DNA of 64,000 nt from Peptoniphilus_A harei_B (GTDB taxonomy: Bacteria; Bacillota; Clostridia; Tissierellales; Peptoniphilaceae), in assembly GCA_032560695.1 (NCBI GenBank), contig JAWGHR010000008.1, positions 1-64,000 of the forward strand, in the 5' to 3' direction. The position numbers and the translations under genes were made by a program. The notes beneath the pieces were generated by a model that did no database searches, was not told the DNA's origin, and saw only the letters and a program-made list of their open reading frames with translations. This document shows, piece by piece, positions 49,522 through 58,022 of this stretch. The stretch's first letter is position 1; every line of letters begins with the position of its first letter.

Positions 49522-49580
49522 AAAGAACACCAGGTAGGCCCCTAAAACTTTTATAGTTTGGCTGACTGTAGGTGTTCTTT
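49522..49580 (-). terminator. Long-stem terminator after the MuF-toxin gene
   Basis: AAAGAACACC (49,522-49,531) and GGTGTTCTTT (49,571-49,580) are perfect 10-bp arms; a weaker AAAC/GTTT stem lies in the 39-nt loop. A T run follows on the minus strand. Confidence 0.7.
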
Positions 49581-51137
49581 TTATTTTCTTTTAATTGCTT
49601 TTATTATTTTTCCATCACTATAAATTGTTATTTCCTTTATACCTCTATAATGATTTGAAGTAAATATTGAATTTATTTGTTCATTTAACCATTCTTCTTC
49701 AAATGAATCTTTTAACTCAAATATAAATCTATCAGCTTGTTTTTTGTTTTTTCTCAAAGCATTATAAAAAGCATTTCTGCCTCTTGAGTTAATTACTTTT
49801 AAATCCCATTTTTCTCCATCAATGGTATAATCTGGTGTTTTTATACCAGATGGATTCAAAACTCTTGGCACCATAAATATTTCTTTCCCATATTTGTTAG
49901 CAAGAACATCTGCCACTTCTCTTTCATGTTTAGAATAATCTAATACAACATATTTTCCATCAACTCTATATTCCTTACCTTCATGTTTCCAACTTTGTAG
50001 ATCTTCGACTTTTTTAGCCTCTCCTTTTGGAACTTCTTTCCATTCGTCTATTGAATCAAAGAAATTAATAACTCTATTATTTTGATTATTATTTGTAGCT
50101 CTTTCAACGTACCTCTTGTGCCAATCTTCATAAGATATATTTTCAACAATTTCAGTCTTTTTTGTTTTGGGATTTCTTGCAGATCTCCCTACATTTTTAT
50201 CCAGTTGTCTTTCTAAATCATCGTCAAAAAATGGTATTGTGTCAGTCCTGCAATTGGGATGAAAAGGTGGAGCAGTTATTCCAACTCTATAATCTTTTAT
50301 ATCGTAGGTCTTTCCGTCTTGACTCCTGCAGATGTCACTTGTCCTTAAATCAAGAGTTGCCAAAATTTCATACTTATTAACCCCAATTTTCTTATATGAG
50401 TCTTGCGTTGCCTTTGATGATATAGCAGCAGTTTCTGTATAAACAAGCCTTGAAGCCGCAGCCTTTGATACATTAAATTGACTTTCTATGTCCTTTATAC
50501 TTTCTTTAGGGCTTGCACCACTTGCAATGTTTCTTGTCAGATTATCTCTTAGAGAGTTTACAAGCTTATCTCCTCTATCCCAAATCCTTTGAGAGAATTC
50601 CCTACCATCACTAGTCCAGGGATCCTTTAAAATCATATCTAAGTCTTCTTTGGATATCTTCCTAACACTATCATAACCAGTAATCCTTTGGAGTTCGTAT
50701 AACTCTTTATAATATCTTCTTTCATAAGTCCTTCCCATGTGTGCAAAGAGGCCTTTTTCTTCTCTCGTCATAAGACCTGCAACAGTCTTTTTCATCTCAA
50801 TTTCCATGGCCTGTAGCCTTGATATTCTAACCCTACGAGACATAATATTGAGTTCCTTTTCTAACTCAGGACTTATATTTCCTTTAGACTTTTTCATAAA
50901 GTCCTCTAAGCCCATTTTAAAAAGATCTAATTCCTTGTCATTTAATAACTTTTTAGCATCAAATAAAGAAATACCACCTGCTTCTTCTTGGAGTTTGCTA
51001 AGGTGGTTATAAATCTTCTCTTCAATGTTATTAATTTCTTGCTCGTAAAGCTTTCTCAATTCCCTGACATACTTATCAGCATCTTTATAGGTCTCATTGT
51101 TGAGTCTTTCTATTCTCTTTTCCCAGTAATTGGCCAT
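49581..51137 (-). CDS. SPP1 gp7-type MuF head protein fused to a CdiA-like tRNase toxin domain
   Basis: 518 aa from the ATG at 51,137 (a GTG lies 9 nt upstream). The N-terminal 200 residues are helical capsid-associated sequence. The MuF core has LVYTETAAISS, DLRTSDICRSQDGK and PPFHPNCRTDTIPF (about 230-305). A linker (320-380) leads to a C-terminal domain: HEREVADVLANKYGKEIFMVP ... GIKTPDYTIDGEKWDLKV ... NALRKNKKQADRFIFEL. TPD-x(7)-WDLK and KKQAD match the CdiA_C tRNase (PD-(D/E)xK-like) pattern. I infer a polymorphic MuF toxin packaged with the capsid and injected. It overlaps the portal gene by 44 nt. No immunity gene is adjacent. Confidence 0.87.
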   Translation of the reverse strand: MANYWEKRIERLNNETYKDADKYVRELRKLYEQEINNIEEKIYNHLSKLQEEAGGISLFDAKKLLNDKELDLFKMGLEDFMKKSKGNISPELEKELNIMSRRVRISRLQAMEIEMKKTVAGLMTREEKGLFAHMGRTYERRYYKELYELQRITGYDSVRKISKEDLDMILKDPWTSDGREFSQRIWDRGDKLVNSLRDNLTRNIASGASPKESIKDIESQFNVSKAAASRLVYTETAAISSKATQDSYKKIGVNKYEILATLDLRTSDICRSQDGKTYDIKDYRVGITAPPFHPNCRTDTIPFFDDDLERQLDKNVGRSARNPKTKKTEIVENISYEDWHKRYVERATNNNQNNRVINFFDSIDEWKEVPKGEAKKVEDLQSWKHEGKEYRVDGKYVVLDYSKHEREVADVLANKYGKEIFMVPRVLNPSGIKTPDYTIDGEKWDLKVINSRGRNAFYNALRKNKKQADRFIFELKDSFEEEWLNEQINSIFTSNHYRGIKEITIYSDGKIIKAIKRK

Positions 51138-52503
51138 GACCTTCACCGCCTAAGTTCTTATAGTCATCAAAATAATCAAGAGACTTTTCTTTTTCCTTTT
51201 CAATCCTCTTTAATTCTTCAGTTACATCTTCCACAAAAGGATGGGCTGCAACTAAAGTTTCATCAGAAATAATTCCTATAGAGTCTCTAATCATTTCAAT
51301 CGTTGACTCGTCATTTACCATGATACTTCTCTTAAACTTCACTTCTGCATCTGAAAAATCAATTCCAACAATGTCAGCAACCCAAGAAAATAAATACTCA
51401 AAAGATGCTGTAAACTCTAATTCCAAGTCATTGGCATCTAGTTCCATGTCAGAATACATTGCCTTTATGTTTAAGGTGTTAGGTGCATTACTTGTCCTGT
51501 CATTGTCTAAGTATAAGCTTCTGGCATTGTGAGCAATAGCTTTCTTTATAAGTTCTATAATTACCTTGTAATTGTCAGAATTTACTGTAACTTGTAGAGT
51601 GTCAACTCCTCCGTCACTTCCATCAGCAGTCCTAACCTTAATTGCTGCATACTGTGCAAGTTTTTCTCTAAATTCCCCTAGGTCTTCACCCTCGTAGTTC
51701 TTAAGTACAAGGATTGAGTTCATAGGATTTTCAAACATGTTATCAGCATAGTTAGAAAGTAAGAGGTTAAGAGCATCTTGTAGGCACCTAATCCTATCAA
51801 GCAAAGTGATTTCATTAGGCTGTTTAAAATATACAAATGGTAGTTTCTTGTAGCTATACAAGTTCCCCTCTTTTTCCAGGTATTGCTCATCTTTTAAGTA
51901 AGCAAGTTTGCCATCTTTATAGCTAAAGACCTTTATTCCGTCTAGCATGTAAACATAAACATAGTGCTTGACCTTTAATTCAGCAGCTTCGAATTCACTT
52001 TCGCTTACCACCCTTATAACTGCATCAAGGCTTTCATGGTTATCATCTGCCCACTCAGGTATAACAGTTAATGGATCTAATCTCTTATACTTGATGTCTT
52101 TTCCATCCGTGTATAGATACATCCACCCATATCCAGTGTTATAAGAGTCAATAGCTATCTTGTTTAAGGTCCTCATAAATCTGTTGTCAATAAATCCGTC
52201 TAAGAAGTCTATAACTTTTTTATTTTTTGAATTGATGTTGGGTCTTTTTGATAGGACATAGGACCTCTTTTGGTCTAAGGCCCTTGAGTACTGATTATCC
52301 TTGATAATTGTGTTTGGCAAATTCTTAATAGTTATCAGATTTCCATTTTTGCCAATTACTGCCCTCTTTTTGTCATCAATCGCTTGTTTGTAGTTGTAAT
52401 AATCAATGCCAGTTTGCATCTTAGCCTTAGTTTCTTCAAAGCCTGAAAGCTTACTTTCAAGATACTTTACAAGCTCTTCATTGTTTAATAGTTCTAAATT
52501 CAA
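51094..52503 (-). CDS. Phage portal protein (SPP1 family)
   Basis: 469 aa. KSKLSGFEETKAKMQTGIDYYNYKQAID ... DGKDIKYKRLDPLTVIPEWADDNHESLDAVIRVV ... YADNMFENPMNSILVLKNYEGEDLGEFREKLAQYAAIKVR is SPP1-type portal sequence. A dodecameric DNA gate. It lies between TerL and MuF in the usual order. Confidence 0.92.
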   Translation of the reverse strand: MNLELLNNEELVKYLESKLSGFEETKAKMQTGIDYYNYKQAIDDKKRAVIGKNGNLITIKNLPNTIIKDNQYSRALDQKRSYVLSKRPNINSKNKKVIDFLDGFIDNRFMRTLNKIAIDSYNTGYGWMYLYTDGKDIKYKRLDPLTVIPEWADDNHESLDAVIRVVSESEFEAAELKVKHYVYVYMLDGIKVFSYKDGKLAYLKDEQYLEKEGNLYSYKKLPFVYFKQPNEITLLDRIRCLQDALNLLLSNYADNMFENPMNSILVLKNYEGEDLGEFREKLAQYAAIKVRTADGSDGGVDTLQVTVNSDNYKVIIELIKKAIAHNARSLYLDNDRTSNAPNTLNIKAMYSDMELDANDLELEFTASFEYLFSWVADIVGIDFSDAEVKFKRSIMVNDESTIEMIRDSIGIISDETLVAAHPFVEDVTEELKRIEKEKEKSLDYFDDYKNLGGEGHGQLLGKENRKTQQ

Positions 52504-52513
52504 TTCACACCTC

Positions 52514-53767
52514 CTAAAATCCTACAAGTGAGCCTCTCATATCTTCAGATAGGCTGTACCTTGTTGCATCTATTGCGTGATTATTCTTATCTTCTAGTTT
52601 ATTCTTTGGATTTCCATCTTTATCCACTGCATAATCTATATTCTCAAATTCCTTGGCAGTGTTAGGACACCTCTTTGGATCTATAATAATTTTCTCTAAG
52701 TCATCAAGCCACTTTTCCCCATACTCAACACTTCCAGGTCTCTTATTGGCTCCATATATCTTCAAGCCATATTCCCACATCTCGTCAATTGACTTAGGTT
52801 CTGCAGAATCGGCTATTATCTTTGTGTCATTCCACCCATTTTCTTTGATTTTTTGTGCTGCATTCCTATTGGATAGCTTGACTTGGTAAAGTTCATCAAA
52901 AATGTATATCCTTCTTCTTGTCTTGTCGTAGTGTAAACGTATAAAGGCAAAGGGATCATTAGCATAACCCCAGTCTATGCCTTGTCTTATATTGTCAAAG
53001 TTTAAAAGTTCCTTAGTTGAAATTTCCCTAAATTCAAGATTATCAAAGGGCACTACACCAGAACCTATAGGTTCACCAAGATACTCCCACCTATACTTTA
53101 AAGGCTTAGTCTCTTTTATATGTTCAGCCTCTTCTCTAAAGGCCTTTGAAATAAATGGATTGTCTAAGTAGCAAGAGTGGTGGACAAAAGTATTTTGAGG
53201 CAAGAAGTTAGTTTCATACCTCTTATTAACCCAGGACTGCTTTCTTTTAGGTGGATTATAGGAGTAATAAAACTTATACTTTAGATCTCCATCAAGTTCT
53301 CCACGCAGAATAGAGTTCTCAATCATAGAAACTTCATCTTCAGTTTTAAATTCTGCAAGCTCTTCAATCCATAATCTTGCTATTGGATATTTTGCCATCT
53401 TAATGGACTTAATCTTTGCAGGATCATCTGCACCCCTAAAAATAATTGCATTGCCTCTTGGAGTATATGTAATTTTAAGTGGACTGATATTTAACTTGAA
53501 GTAGTCATTTAAATTTAATTGGTCAATTGCTTCTTTTATCTGTTCATAGCATGATTCTTGGAGAGTGTTACCTACCTTCCTCACGCATAGGACAGTTATA
53601 GGATATTTGATAATATCCAAGATTATCTCCTGGGCAATAAAGGAGGACTTGCCCGAAGCACGACCACCCTTTAAGACATACTTTAAATAGTCTTCACTCT
53701 TTATTTTTTTATGGAGGTCTAAAAAGCTTTTTGTAAAGACTTCTGATAACTTAATCTGTGTCATCAA
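52514..53767 (-). CDS. terL: Terminase large subunit (PBSX family)
   Basis: 417 aa. Walker A GGRASGKSSF, Walker B-like IARLWIEELAEF, RKVGNTLQESCYEQI, and the nuclease domain (GIDWGYANDPFAFIRLHYDKTRRRIYIFDELYQ ... IIADSAEPKSIDEM). It packages DNA with TerS. Its start overlaps the end of terS by 17 nt. Confidence 0.95.
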   Translation of the reverse strand: MMTQIKLSEVFTKSFLDLHKKIKSEDYLKYVLKGGRASGKSSFIAQEIILDIIKYPITVLCVRKVGNTLQESCYEQIKEAIDQLNLNDYFKLNISPLKITYTPRGNAIIFRGADDPAKIKSIKMAKYPIARLWIEELAEFKTEDEVSMIENSILRGELDGDLKYKFYYSYNPPKRKQSWVNKRYETNFLPQNTFVHHSCYLDNPFISKAFREEAEHIKETKPLKYRWEYLGEPIGSGVVPFDNLEFREISTKELLNFDNIRQGIDWGYANDPFAFIRLHYDKTRRRIYIFDELYQVKLSNRNAAQKIKENGWNDTKIIADSAEPKSIDEMWEYGLKIYGANKRPGSVEYGEKWLDDLEKIIIDPKRCPNTAKEFENIDYAVDKDGNPKNKLEDKNNHAIDATRYSLSEDMRGSLVGF

Positions 53768-54218
53768 CTATCACTACTTGATTAGACGCTTCAAGTTCAA
53801 CTTTATCAGTCCACATGCCAAATCTCTTGCCTAATAACTCTCCTGCCTTTATGGAGTCCTTATTCTGTGTAGGTAACTTAATAACTTCTGGCTTCTCTTC
53901 CATTCCAAGGAAGTTCCCATTATCATCAAATCTAGGTTTCTTAGTCATTACAACTTGATAATCGGTTTCTTCTCTTCTAAATTGTCTTGTAAGTCCTCTT
54001 AAAACTTCCCTTTGGTCAGCAATGAGTTCCTCATCAAGCTCTTTCATCTTCTGCTCAATGTATTCCTTAACTTCTGGAGTACTAAAAAGACGGCTTGCTG
54101 CTGCAGCTGCCGTCTCCCTATTTTTAATATTTTTATAAAATTTTAAGTAACTCTTAGTCCTATTGCCAGTGATAATAAAATCATCAGCAACTTGCTTTTG
54201 TTTAATTGTTAATGCCAT
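53751..54218 (-). CDS. terS: Terminase small subunit
   Basis: 155 aa from the ATG at 54,218 (AAGGTGG upstream). ALTIKQKQVADDFIITGNRTKSYLKFYKNIKNRETAAAAASRLFSTPEVKEYIEQKMKELDEELIADQREVLRGLTRQFR is a characteristic DNA-binding TerS N terminus. It recognises the packaging site, which may lie near 54,219-54,378. Confidence 0.9.
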   Translation of the reverse strand: MALTIKQKQVADDFIITGNRTKSYLKFYKNIKNRETAAAAASRLFSTPEVKEYIEQKMKELDEELIADQREVLRGLTRQFRREETDYQVVMTKKPRFDDNGNFLGMEEKPEVIKLPTQNKDSIKAGELLGKRFGMWTDKVELEASNQVVIVDDTD

Positions 54219-54378
54219 TATTACCACCTTTCTTTGCAAAGTAAAAGAGACCTGCCTCAGCAAGCCTCTTGGGGAGCGTTAAAATTGATTGAAATCCATA
54301 ACATTATGAACCCTTACTACTACATACATTCTTACATGATACATAGTACCACGCTAAAATCGAACAAATCGAACAAAG
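54219..54378. other. Spacer between terS and the late regulator; possible packaging-site region
   Basis: It holds a small direct repeat ATCGAACAA twice (about 54,359-54,376), a hairpin AGAG...CTCT at about 54,247-54,270 and no gene. Position upstream of terS suits pac/cos or the late promoter, but nothing here proves it. Confidence 0.3.
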
Positions 54379-54780
54379 TTATAAATTCTTAAAAAATCTA
54401 TCATGTAGAATCCTTGCATAAGCTTCATTAGTGCTTCCTAACCTCATGCTAATCTTTATCCAAGTCCATTCATCTATGTATCTCTTAGTGAAGATGTATC
54501 TCATTCTTGAGTCCTCTATTCCGTCAATATACTCCTCGATCTCAATCCTTGCCCTTTTACATTTTCTTATTCTTCTTCTAAGTAGCAACTGCAGCCTTTG
54601 AGTATAAGCATCTTCTTCAAGTCCGCAAATCTTTAGACTATATAGGTTATATGGATATTCAATTGCGCTAGCCTGTACTTTATCCATCACTAGCTTAGTT
54701 TTAACATTCTGTAATTTATCCTCTAGATCTTCAATTTCTAATTTTAAAATTCTGTACTGTAATAGCTGCTCTTTATCCAT
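54379..54780 (-). CDS. ArpU/sigma-70-like late transcriptional regulator (DUF1492-like)
   Basis: 133 aa. Two coiled segments (KEQLLQYRILKLEIEDLEDKLQNVKTK), a mid helical region and a C-terminal HTH (SRMRYIFTKRYIDEWTWIKISMRLGSTNEAYARILHDRFFKNL) resembling sigma region 4. The gene sits just upstream of the packaging module, so I infer control of late transcription. A GACC/GGTC hairpin lies just before its SD (about 54,790-54,808). Confidence 0.78.
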   Translation of the reverse strand: MDKEQLLQYRILKLEIEDLEDKLQNVKTKLVMDKVQASAIEYPYNLYSLKICGLEEDAYTQRLQLLLRRRIRKCKRARIEIEEYIDGIEDSRMRYIFTKRYIDEWTWIKISMRLGSTNEAYARILHDRFFKNL

Positions 54781-54798
54781 TTATCCTCCAAGAGACCT

Positions 54799-55134
54799 TT
54801 AGAGGTCTTCACTTTTGACGAAAGTGCCGTTTATTGTTTTACCAGTCCTAGCTTCTATTTTCTTGTAAGCTTTTTCTAGGCATTCAATAACATTAATTCC
54901 AAGCTGCTCGCATAGTATTATTAAAGTGACAAAGATATCGCCCATTTCCAGTTCCATTCTTTCAACAGCTTCGTCAACATAGGGGTCGGTATAACTTAAT
55001 TCATTGTCCATTTCAGTCTTAAATTCAAAAACTTCCTCGACAAACTTCATAAATTGTTTATCTGCGTTTTCTTCGTGGAGTAAATCTTTATCATCTGCCC
55101 ACTTAATAATCTTTTTACTTAATTTTTCAAACAT
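54799..55134 (-). CDS. MazG-like nucleotide pyrophosphohydrolase
   Basis: 111 aa: HEENADKQFMKFVEEVFEFKTEMDNE ... DEAVERMELEMGDIFVTLIILCEQLGINVIECLEKAYKKIEARTGKTING. EExxE and ExxxD metal-binding helices of MazG are clear. It hydrolyses NTPs or modified nucleotides during infection. Confidence 0.88.
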   Translation of the reverse strand: MFEKLSKKIIKWADDKDLLHEENADKQFMKFVEEVFEFKTEMDNELSYTDPYVDEAVERMELEMGDIFVTLIILCEQLGINVIECLEKAYKKIEARTGKTINGTFVKSEDL

Positions 55135-55152
55135 TATTCCACCTCAATTATT

Positions 55153-55371
55153 TCAATATCTTTTTTCTTCAGGAATTTTTGCAACTTTTGATCTACAATC
55201 ACAACAGTAATAGTAAACACTTTTAAGCTTGTATTCCGCATGATCATAAGCATCTGAATTTCCATCAGTAAGTTCTCCGTTGGAATCTACACGTAGTTCA
55301 GTGGCTCCAGAAAACTTTTCAATAATATAGAAATCTTCCTCATTACCGCATTTTTTACATTTTAATTTCAT
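55153..55371 (-). CDS. Hypothetical 72-aa zinc-ribbon phage protein
   Basis: CKKCGN near the N terminus and YYYCCDCRSK near the C terminus suggest a Cys4 zinc site around an acidic insert. No family name is assigned. Confidence 0.68.
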   Translation of the reverse strand: MKLKCKKCGNEEDFYIIEKFSGATELRVDSNGELTDGNSDAYDHAEYKLKSVYYYCCDCRSKVAKIPEEKRY

Positions 55372-55382
55372 TATTAATTCCC

Positions 55383-55766
55383 TTAAATAATTGGTATATT
55401 TCCCTTATATAATCCGTGCTTCTTTAATTTTTTAAGTGTTGCTATCTGCTTCTTGTTAATAGTTTTATAAACAAGAAAGTATTCAGCACAATTTCCCCAT
55501 ACCGAAACACTTTTTGTGATCCCTAATAGCCATGCTAGGTAATCACAATAGTATTCTCTAGGACACATATCTTCGATTTCTTGTTTTGTCTTGTTTAATT
55601 TCTTACAAGCTAGGTCTAATGCTTTTCCTTGATGAGAGGGTACTGCATATTCAATTTTCCCATCTTCTAAAATCAAAACTTCTAGGTAATTTATAAAAGT
55701 TTCTTGGTGTTTTTTTATATCAAATGGCGAATATACACTGTATTCTTTTAGTGTTTTATTGTTCAT
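55383..55766 (-). CDS. Hypothetical 127-aa phage protein
   Basis: VYSPFDIKKHQETFINYLEVLILEDGKIEYAVPSHQGKALDLACKKLNKTKQEIEDMCPREYYCDYLAWLLGITKSVSVWGNCAEYFLV. I do not recognise a fold. It overlaps the upstream gene by 4 nt (ATGA). Confidence 0.68.
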   Translation of the reverse strand: MNNKTLKEYSVYSPFDIKKHQETFINYLEVLILEDGKIEYAVPSHQGKALDLACKKLNKTKQEIEDMCPREYYCDYLAWLLGITKSVSVWGNCAEYFLVYKTINKKQIATLKKLKKHGLYKGNIPII

Positions 55767-56080
55767 TCTCCCACCTCAAAAAGTTTTTCAAACTCTTCAA
55801 TATTATCTGCGTTGTAAACTTCATGATCTGTATAAAAACTCCATCCATAGTCTTTTATAAGTCGCAAGCAAATTTCTTGCTCTGATAATTCCTCACCATT
55901 ATCCAAACTCTTGGCTCTAATTGCTCTTATGCTCGTAAAGTCATCTACCTCTAGGTCGCACTGGTACGCATAAGGACCCTCATAATTCGCTTGTGCTTTT
56001 GCTTTACCTCTAGACTCAGCCCATACAAGACTACTACAAGGTTCTGGACTTTCATCTGAACTTAATATCCACGCTCTCAT
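55763..56080 (-). CDS. Hypothetical 105-aa phage protein
   Basis: Started at the ATG at 56,080 (GAGTGGAA upstream); the longer frame to 56,116 overlaps the zinc-ribbon gene. RAWILSSDESPEPCSSLVWAESRGKAKAQANYEGPYAYQ is a pattern seen in many Firmicutes phage early proteins. No function. Confidence 0.65.
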   Translation of the reverse strand: MRAWILSSDESPEPCSSLVWAESRGKAKAQANYEGPYAYQCDLEVDDFTSIRAIRAKSLDNGEELSEQEICLRLIKDYGWSFYTDHEVYNADNIEEFEKLFEVGE

Positions 56081-56373
56081 TGCTTCCACTCCAATCTTTG
56101 ACCGCACCCATGGCAAAATCCTTGAACTTGGTTCCCATCTAAGTTACAACCACATTTAGGACACTGGCTAATGTAAAATGTTCTGCCACATGCATCCCTT
56201 GTGTACTCTTTAACCTTTAAAGGTTTGAATTGTTCTATCTCAACCGTGGGTGTTAGTTTTTCATCATCAATTACTCGCAGGCAAAAATCTCTATATTTTT
56301 TTGGCATGCCAGATTCGCCGAGTTCGAACCTAATTCTTTTTCTGCTTATTAAATCGTTTAAATCTACTGCCAT
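56077..56373 (-). CDS. Hypothetical 98-aa phage protein with zinc ribbon
   Basis: N-terminal VDLNDLISRKRIRFELGES, C-terminal CPKCGCNLDGNQVQGFCHGCGQRLEWK with two CxxC pairs. It overlaps both neighbours by a few nt. Confidence 0.7.
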   Translation of the reverse strand: MAVDLNDLISRKRIRFELGESGMPKKYRDFCLRVIDDEKLTPTVEIEQFKPLKVKEYTRDACGRTFYISQCPKCGCNLDGNQVQGFCHGCGQRLEWKQ

Positions 56374-56525
56374 TCTTCCACCTCTTTAATAAACTCAACA
56401 CCACCAAACATTGTTCGAAATTTTTCATCCCAATATTCTTTAGCCTTGTCTTCAGCTTCTTCCTTTGTTTCTGCTTCAATGTCTATTTCTTCATAGGCAG
56501 AAATTTCAAATCTATAAGTTTTCAT
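56364..56525 (-). CDS. Hypothetical 53-aa phage protein
   Basis: KTYRFEISAYEEIDIEAETKEEAEDKAKEYWDEKFRTMFGG is acidic, helical, with an ATG after AAAGAGAA. It overlaps the zinc-ribbon start by 10 nt, and the preceding gene ends 6 nt upstream. Real on grounds of tiling and composition. Confidence 0.62.
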   Translation of the reverse strand: MKTYRFEISAYEEIDIEAETKEEAEDKAKEYWDEKFRTMFGGVEFIKEVEEWQ

Positions 56526-56531
56526 TTCTCT

Positions 56532-56750
56532 TTAATCTCCTATAACTTTTTCAATCCAGATTTCCATTATCTTATCTTTCTTAAGATAAACACTAAAAGA
56601 ACCTTCAAGCTCATCTTCGCATTTAATATATTCATTGCTTGAGTTGTAAATCTTCCAGAATTCCTCTTCATTTTTTACAAAGACATCTTTGCATGGTGGG
56701 CTGCTATAATCTAGTGTGCTATCTTCATAATATAAAGTTACCTTAATCAT
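56532..56750 (-). CDS. Hypothetical 72-aa phage protein
   Basis: Acidic beta-rich sequence (KVTLYYEDSTLDYSSPPCKDVFVKNEEEFWKIYNSSNEYIKCED). No family recognised. It overlaps its upstream neighbour by 8 nt. Confidence 0.62.
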   Translation of the reverse strand: MIKVTLYYEDSTLDYSSPPCKDVFVKNEEEFWKIYNSSNEYIKCEDELEGSFSVYLKKDKIMEIWIEKVIGD

Positions 56751-56934
56751 TGCTTTGCTCCTCTATTATTTGTTCAAGTGCTAAATAAGTTTTTCCATCT
56801 TCGCTTTTTAAATCATTAAATGTTATAAATAAGATGTCTTGATTTCCATATCTATTTGTAATTTCAGCCTTTATAAATATTTCCTCGTCATCTTCTATTT
56901 CTGTCAGTTTTTCTTTTAATTCTTTAGCTTTCAT
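56743..56934 (-). CDS. Hypothetical 63-aa phage protein
   Basis: KAKELKEKLTEIEDDEEIFIKAEITNRYGNQDILFITFNDLKSEDGKTYLALEQ: a small acidic protein resembling phage regulators in general form only. Confidence 0.62.
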   Translation of the reverse strand: MKAKELKEKLTEIEDDEEIFIKAEITNRYGNQDILFITFNDLKSEDGKTYLALEQIIEEQSND

Positions 56935-56937
56935 ACT

Positions 56938-57063
56938 TTACCTCTTGTAACAAAAAATGTAATGCTCCCAAACCTCTATGTAGAAACCTCGTCTCTCATA
57001 AAACTTGACTATCCTTATCTTATCCTTGAAAGTCTTATATGGAATTAATAAGCATACTTGCAT
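56938..57063 (-). CDS. Hypothetical 41-aa phage peptide
   Basis: QVCLLIPYKTFKDKIRIVKFYERRGFYIEVWEHYIFCYKR, basic with hydrophobic stretches. GAGG sits 5 nt before the ATG, and the gene fills the gap between its neighbours. Short, so moderate confidence. Confidence 0.5.
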   Translation of the reverse strand: MQVCLLIPYKTFKDKIRIVKFYERRGFYIEVWEHYIFCYKR

Positions 57064-57071
57064 CTTCACCT

Positions 57072-57377
57072 CTAAACTTCTAAGTCTATTCCTGCTTCCT
57101 CTTTCAAAGTTTCACTTATATCCTTAAGGTCCAAGTAGTTCTTGTCTATACTGTCATACATTTCAATTAGATTTTCATAGAACCTTTTAAGCCTTTGACC
57201 ACCAAAGCCAAAGAAGTCTCTTAAGACCATCATTGGTGCATACATACTCCACTTAGAGGCCCTATCTATAGCACTTCTATATCCATCTTCAAAGGCCTTT
57301 TTCTTGATTGCCTCTATTTGCTCATAGGTCATGACATAAGTTGGAGTCTTCTTTTTCTTCTCTTTAGTCTTTTTCAT
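57072..57377 (-). CDS. Hypothetical 101-aa phage protein
   Basis: Basic start (KKTKEKKKKTPTYVMTYEQIEAIKKKAFEDGYRSAIDRASKWSMYAPMMVLRDFFGFGGQRLKRFYENLIEMYDSI). Overlaps the FolD-like gene stop by 4 nt. No assigned function. Confidence 0.68.
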   Translation of the reverse strand: MKKTKEKKKKTPTYVMTYEQIEAIKKKAFEDGYRSAIDRASKWSMYAPMMVLRDFFGFGGQRLKRFYENLIEMYDSIDKNYLDLKDISETLKEEAGIDLEV

Positions 57378-57979
57378 TCCTCTAGCCTTTCTTTCAAGAC
57401 TTCCACAGTTGGCACACTTGTTATTTTTATAGGATCTTCAAGGTCATCTGAAAGGTCCACCTTGACATCAATCATCCTAGTAAGAATCCTGTCAAGTTTA
57501 AACTTATACTTACCGCTTGCAGATACTAAGACATCAACATCAGTCATAGTCAGTAAGTTGTCTATGCAAGGGTATGATGAATTAAGGCTTATAACATTCG
57601 CTCCACGTTCAATAAGTTCCTTGGCTAAGGGTATTCCCAGAAGATCTGACTGGTTTATAATGACTACTGTCTTTTTCTCTACTGGTCCAATAACCCTAAT
57701 AATAGCTTCTGCAGTTATTGTCAATCTTCCAGTTGCCACTCCTTCTACATCTGCAGAAGGATAACGGCCTCTCATAAGATTGACCATTGCATTATAAAAC
57801 CATTCGTTCAAAGGCTTTACAAATAATAATTTCTCTCCAAAAACATGGTTCTTATAATTGCTAATATCAATAAATTCTGCATAAGGAATATGCTTTTTTA
57901 TGGCCCTTAAATAACTGTCTCTTCCCTTATCTTCTATGCTTTTGTCATAAATAACTGTAAATCTTTCCATTTTTCTCAT
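57374..57979 (-). CDS. Phage protein with a FolD-like NAD(P)-binding C-terminal domain
   Basis: 201 aa from the ATG at 57,979, chosen because GGGAG lies 6 nt upstream; an ATG at 57,991 has no SD. The C-terminal half, KKTVVIINQSDLLGIPLAKELIERGANVISLNSSYPCIDNLLTMTDVDVLVSASGKYKF, follows the FolD pattern KxxVVIGRSxIVGxPxAxLLLxxxATVTxCHS ... DILVxAxGxxxF. The N-terminal catalytic Lys region of FolD is not evident. It could be a reduced methylene-THF dehydrogenase or use another substrate. Confidence 0.7.
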   Translation of the reverse strand: MRKMERFTVIYDKSIEDKGRDSYLRAIKKHIPYAEFIDISNYKNHVFGEKLLFVKPLNEWFYNAMVNLMRGRYPSADVEGVATGRLTITAEAIIRVIGPVEKKTVVIINQSDLLGIPLAKELIERGANVISLNSSYPCIDNLLTMTDVDVLVSASGKYKFKLDRILTRMIDVKVDLSDDLEDPIKITSVPTVEVLKERLEE

Positions 57980-58022
57980 TGTCGCTCCCATGCGTTAAAA
58001 CATTAACATTTCTTAACATTTT

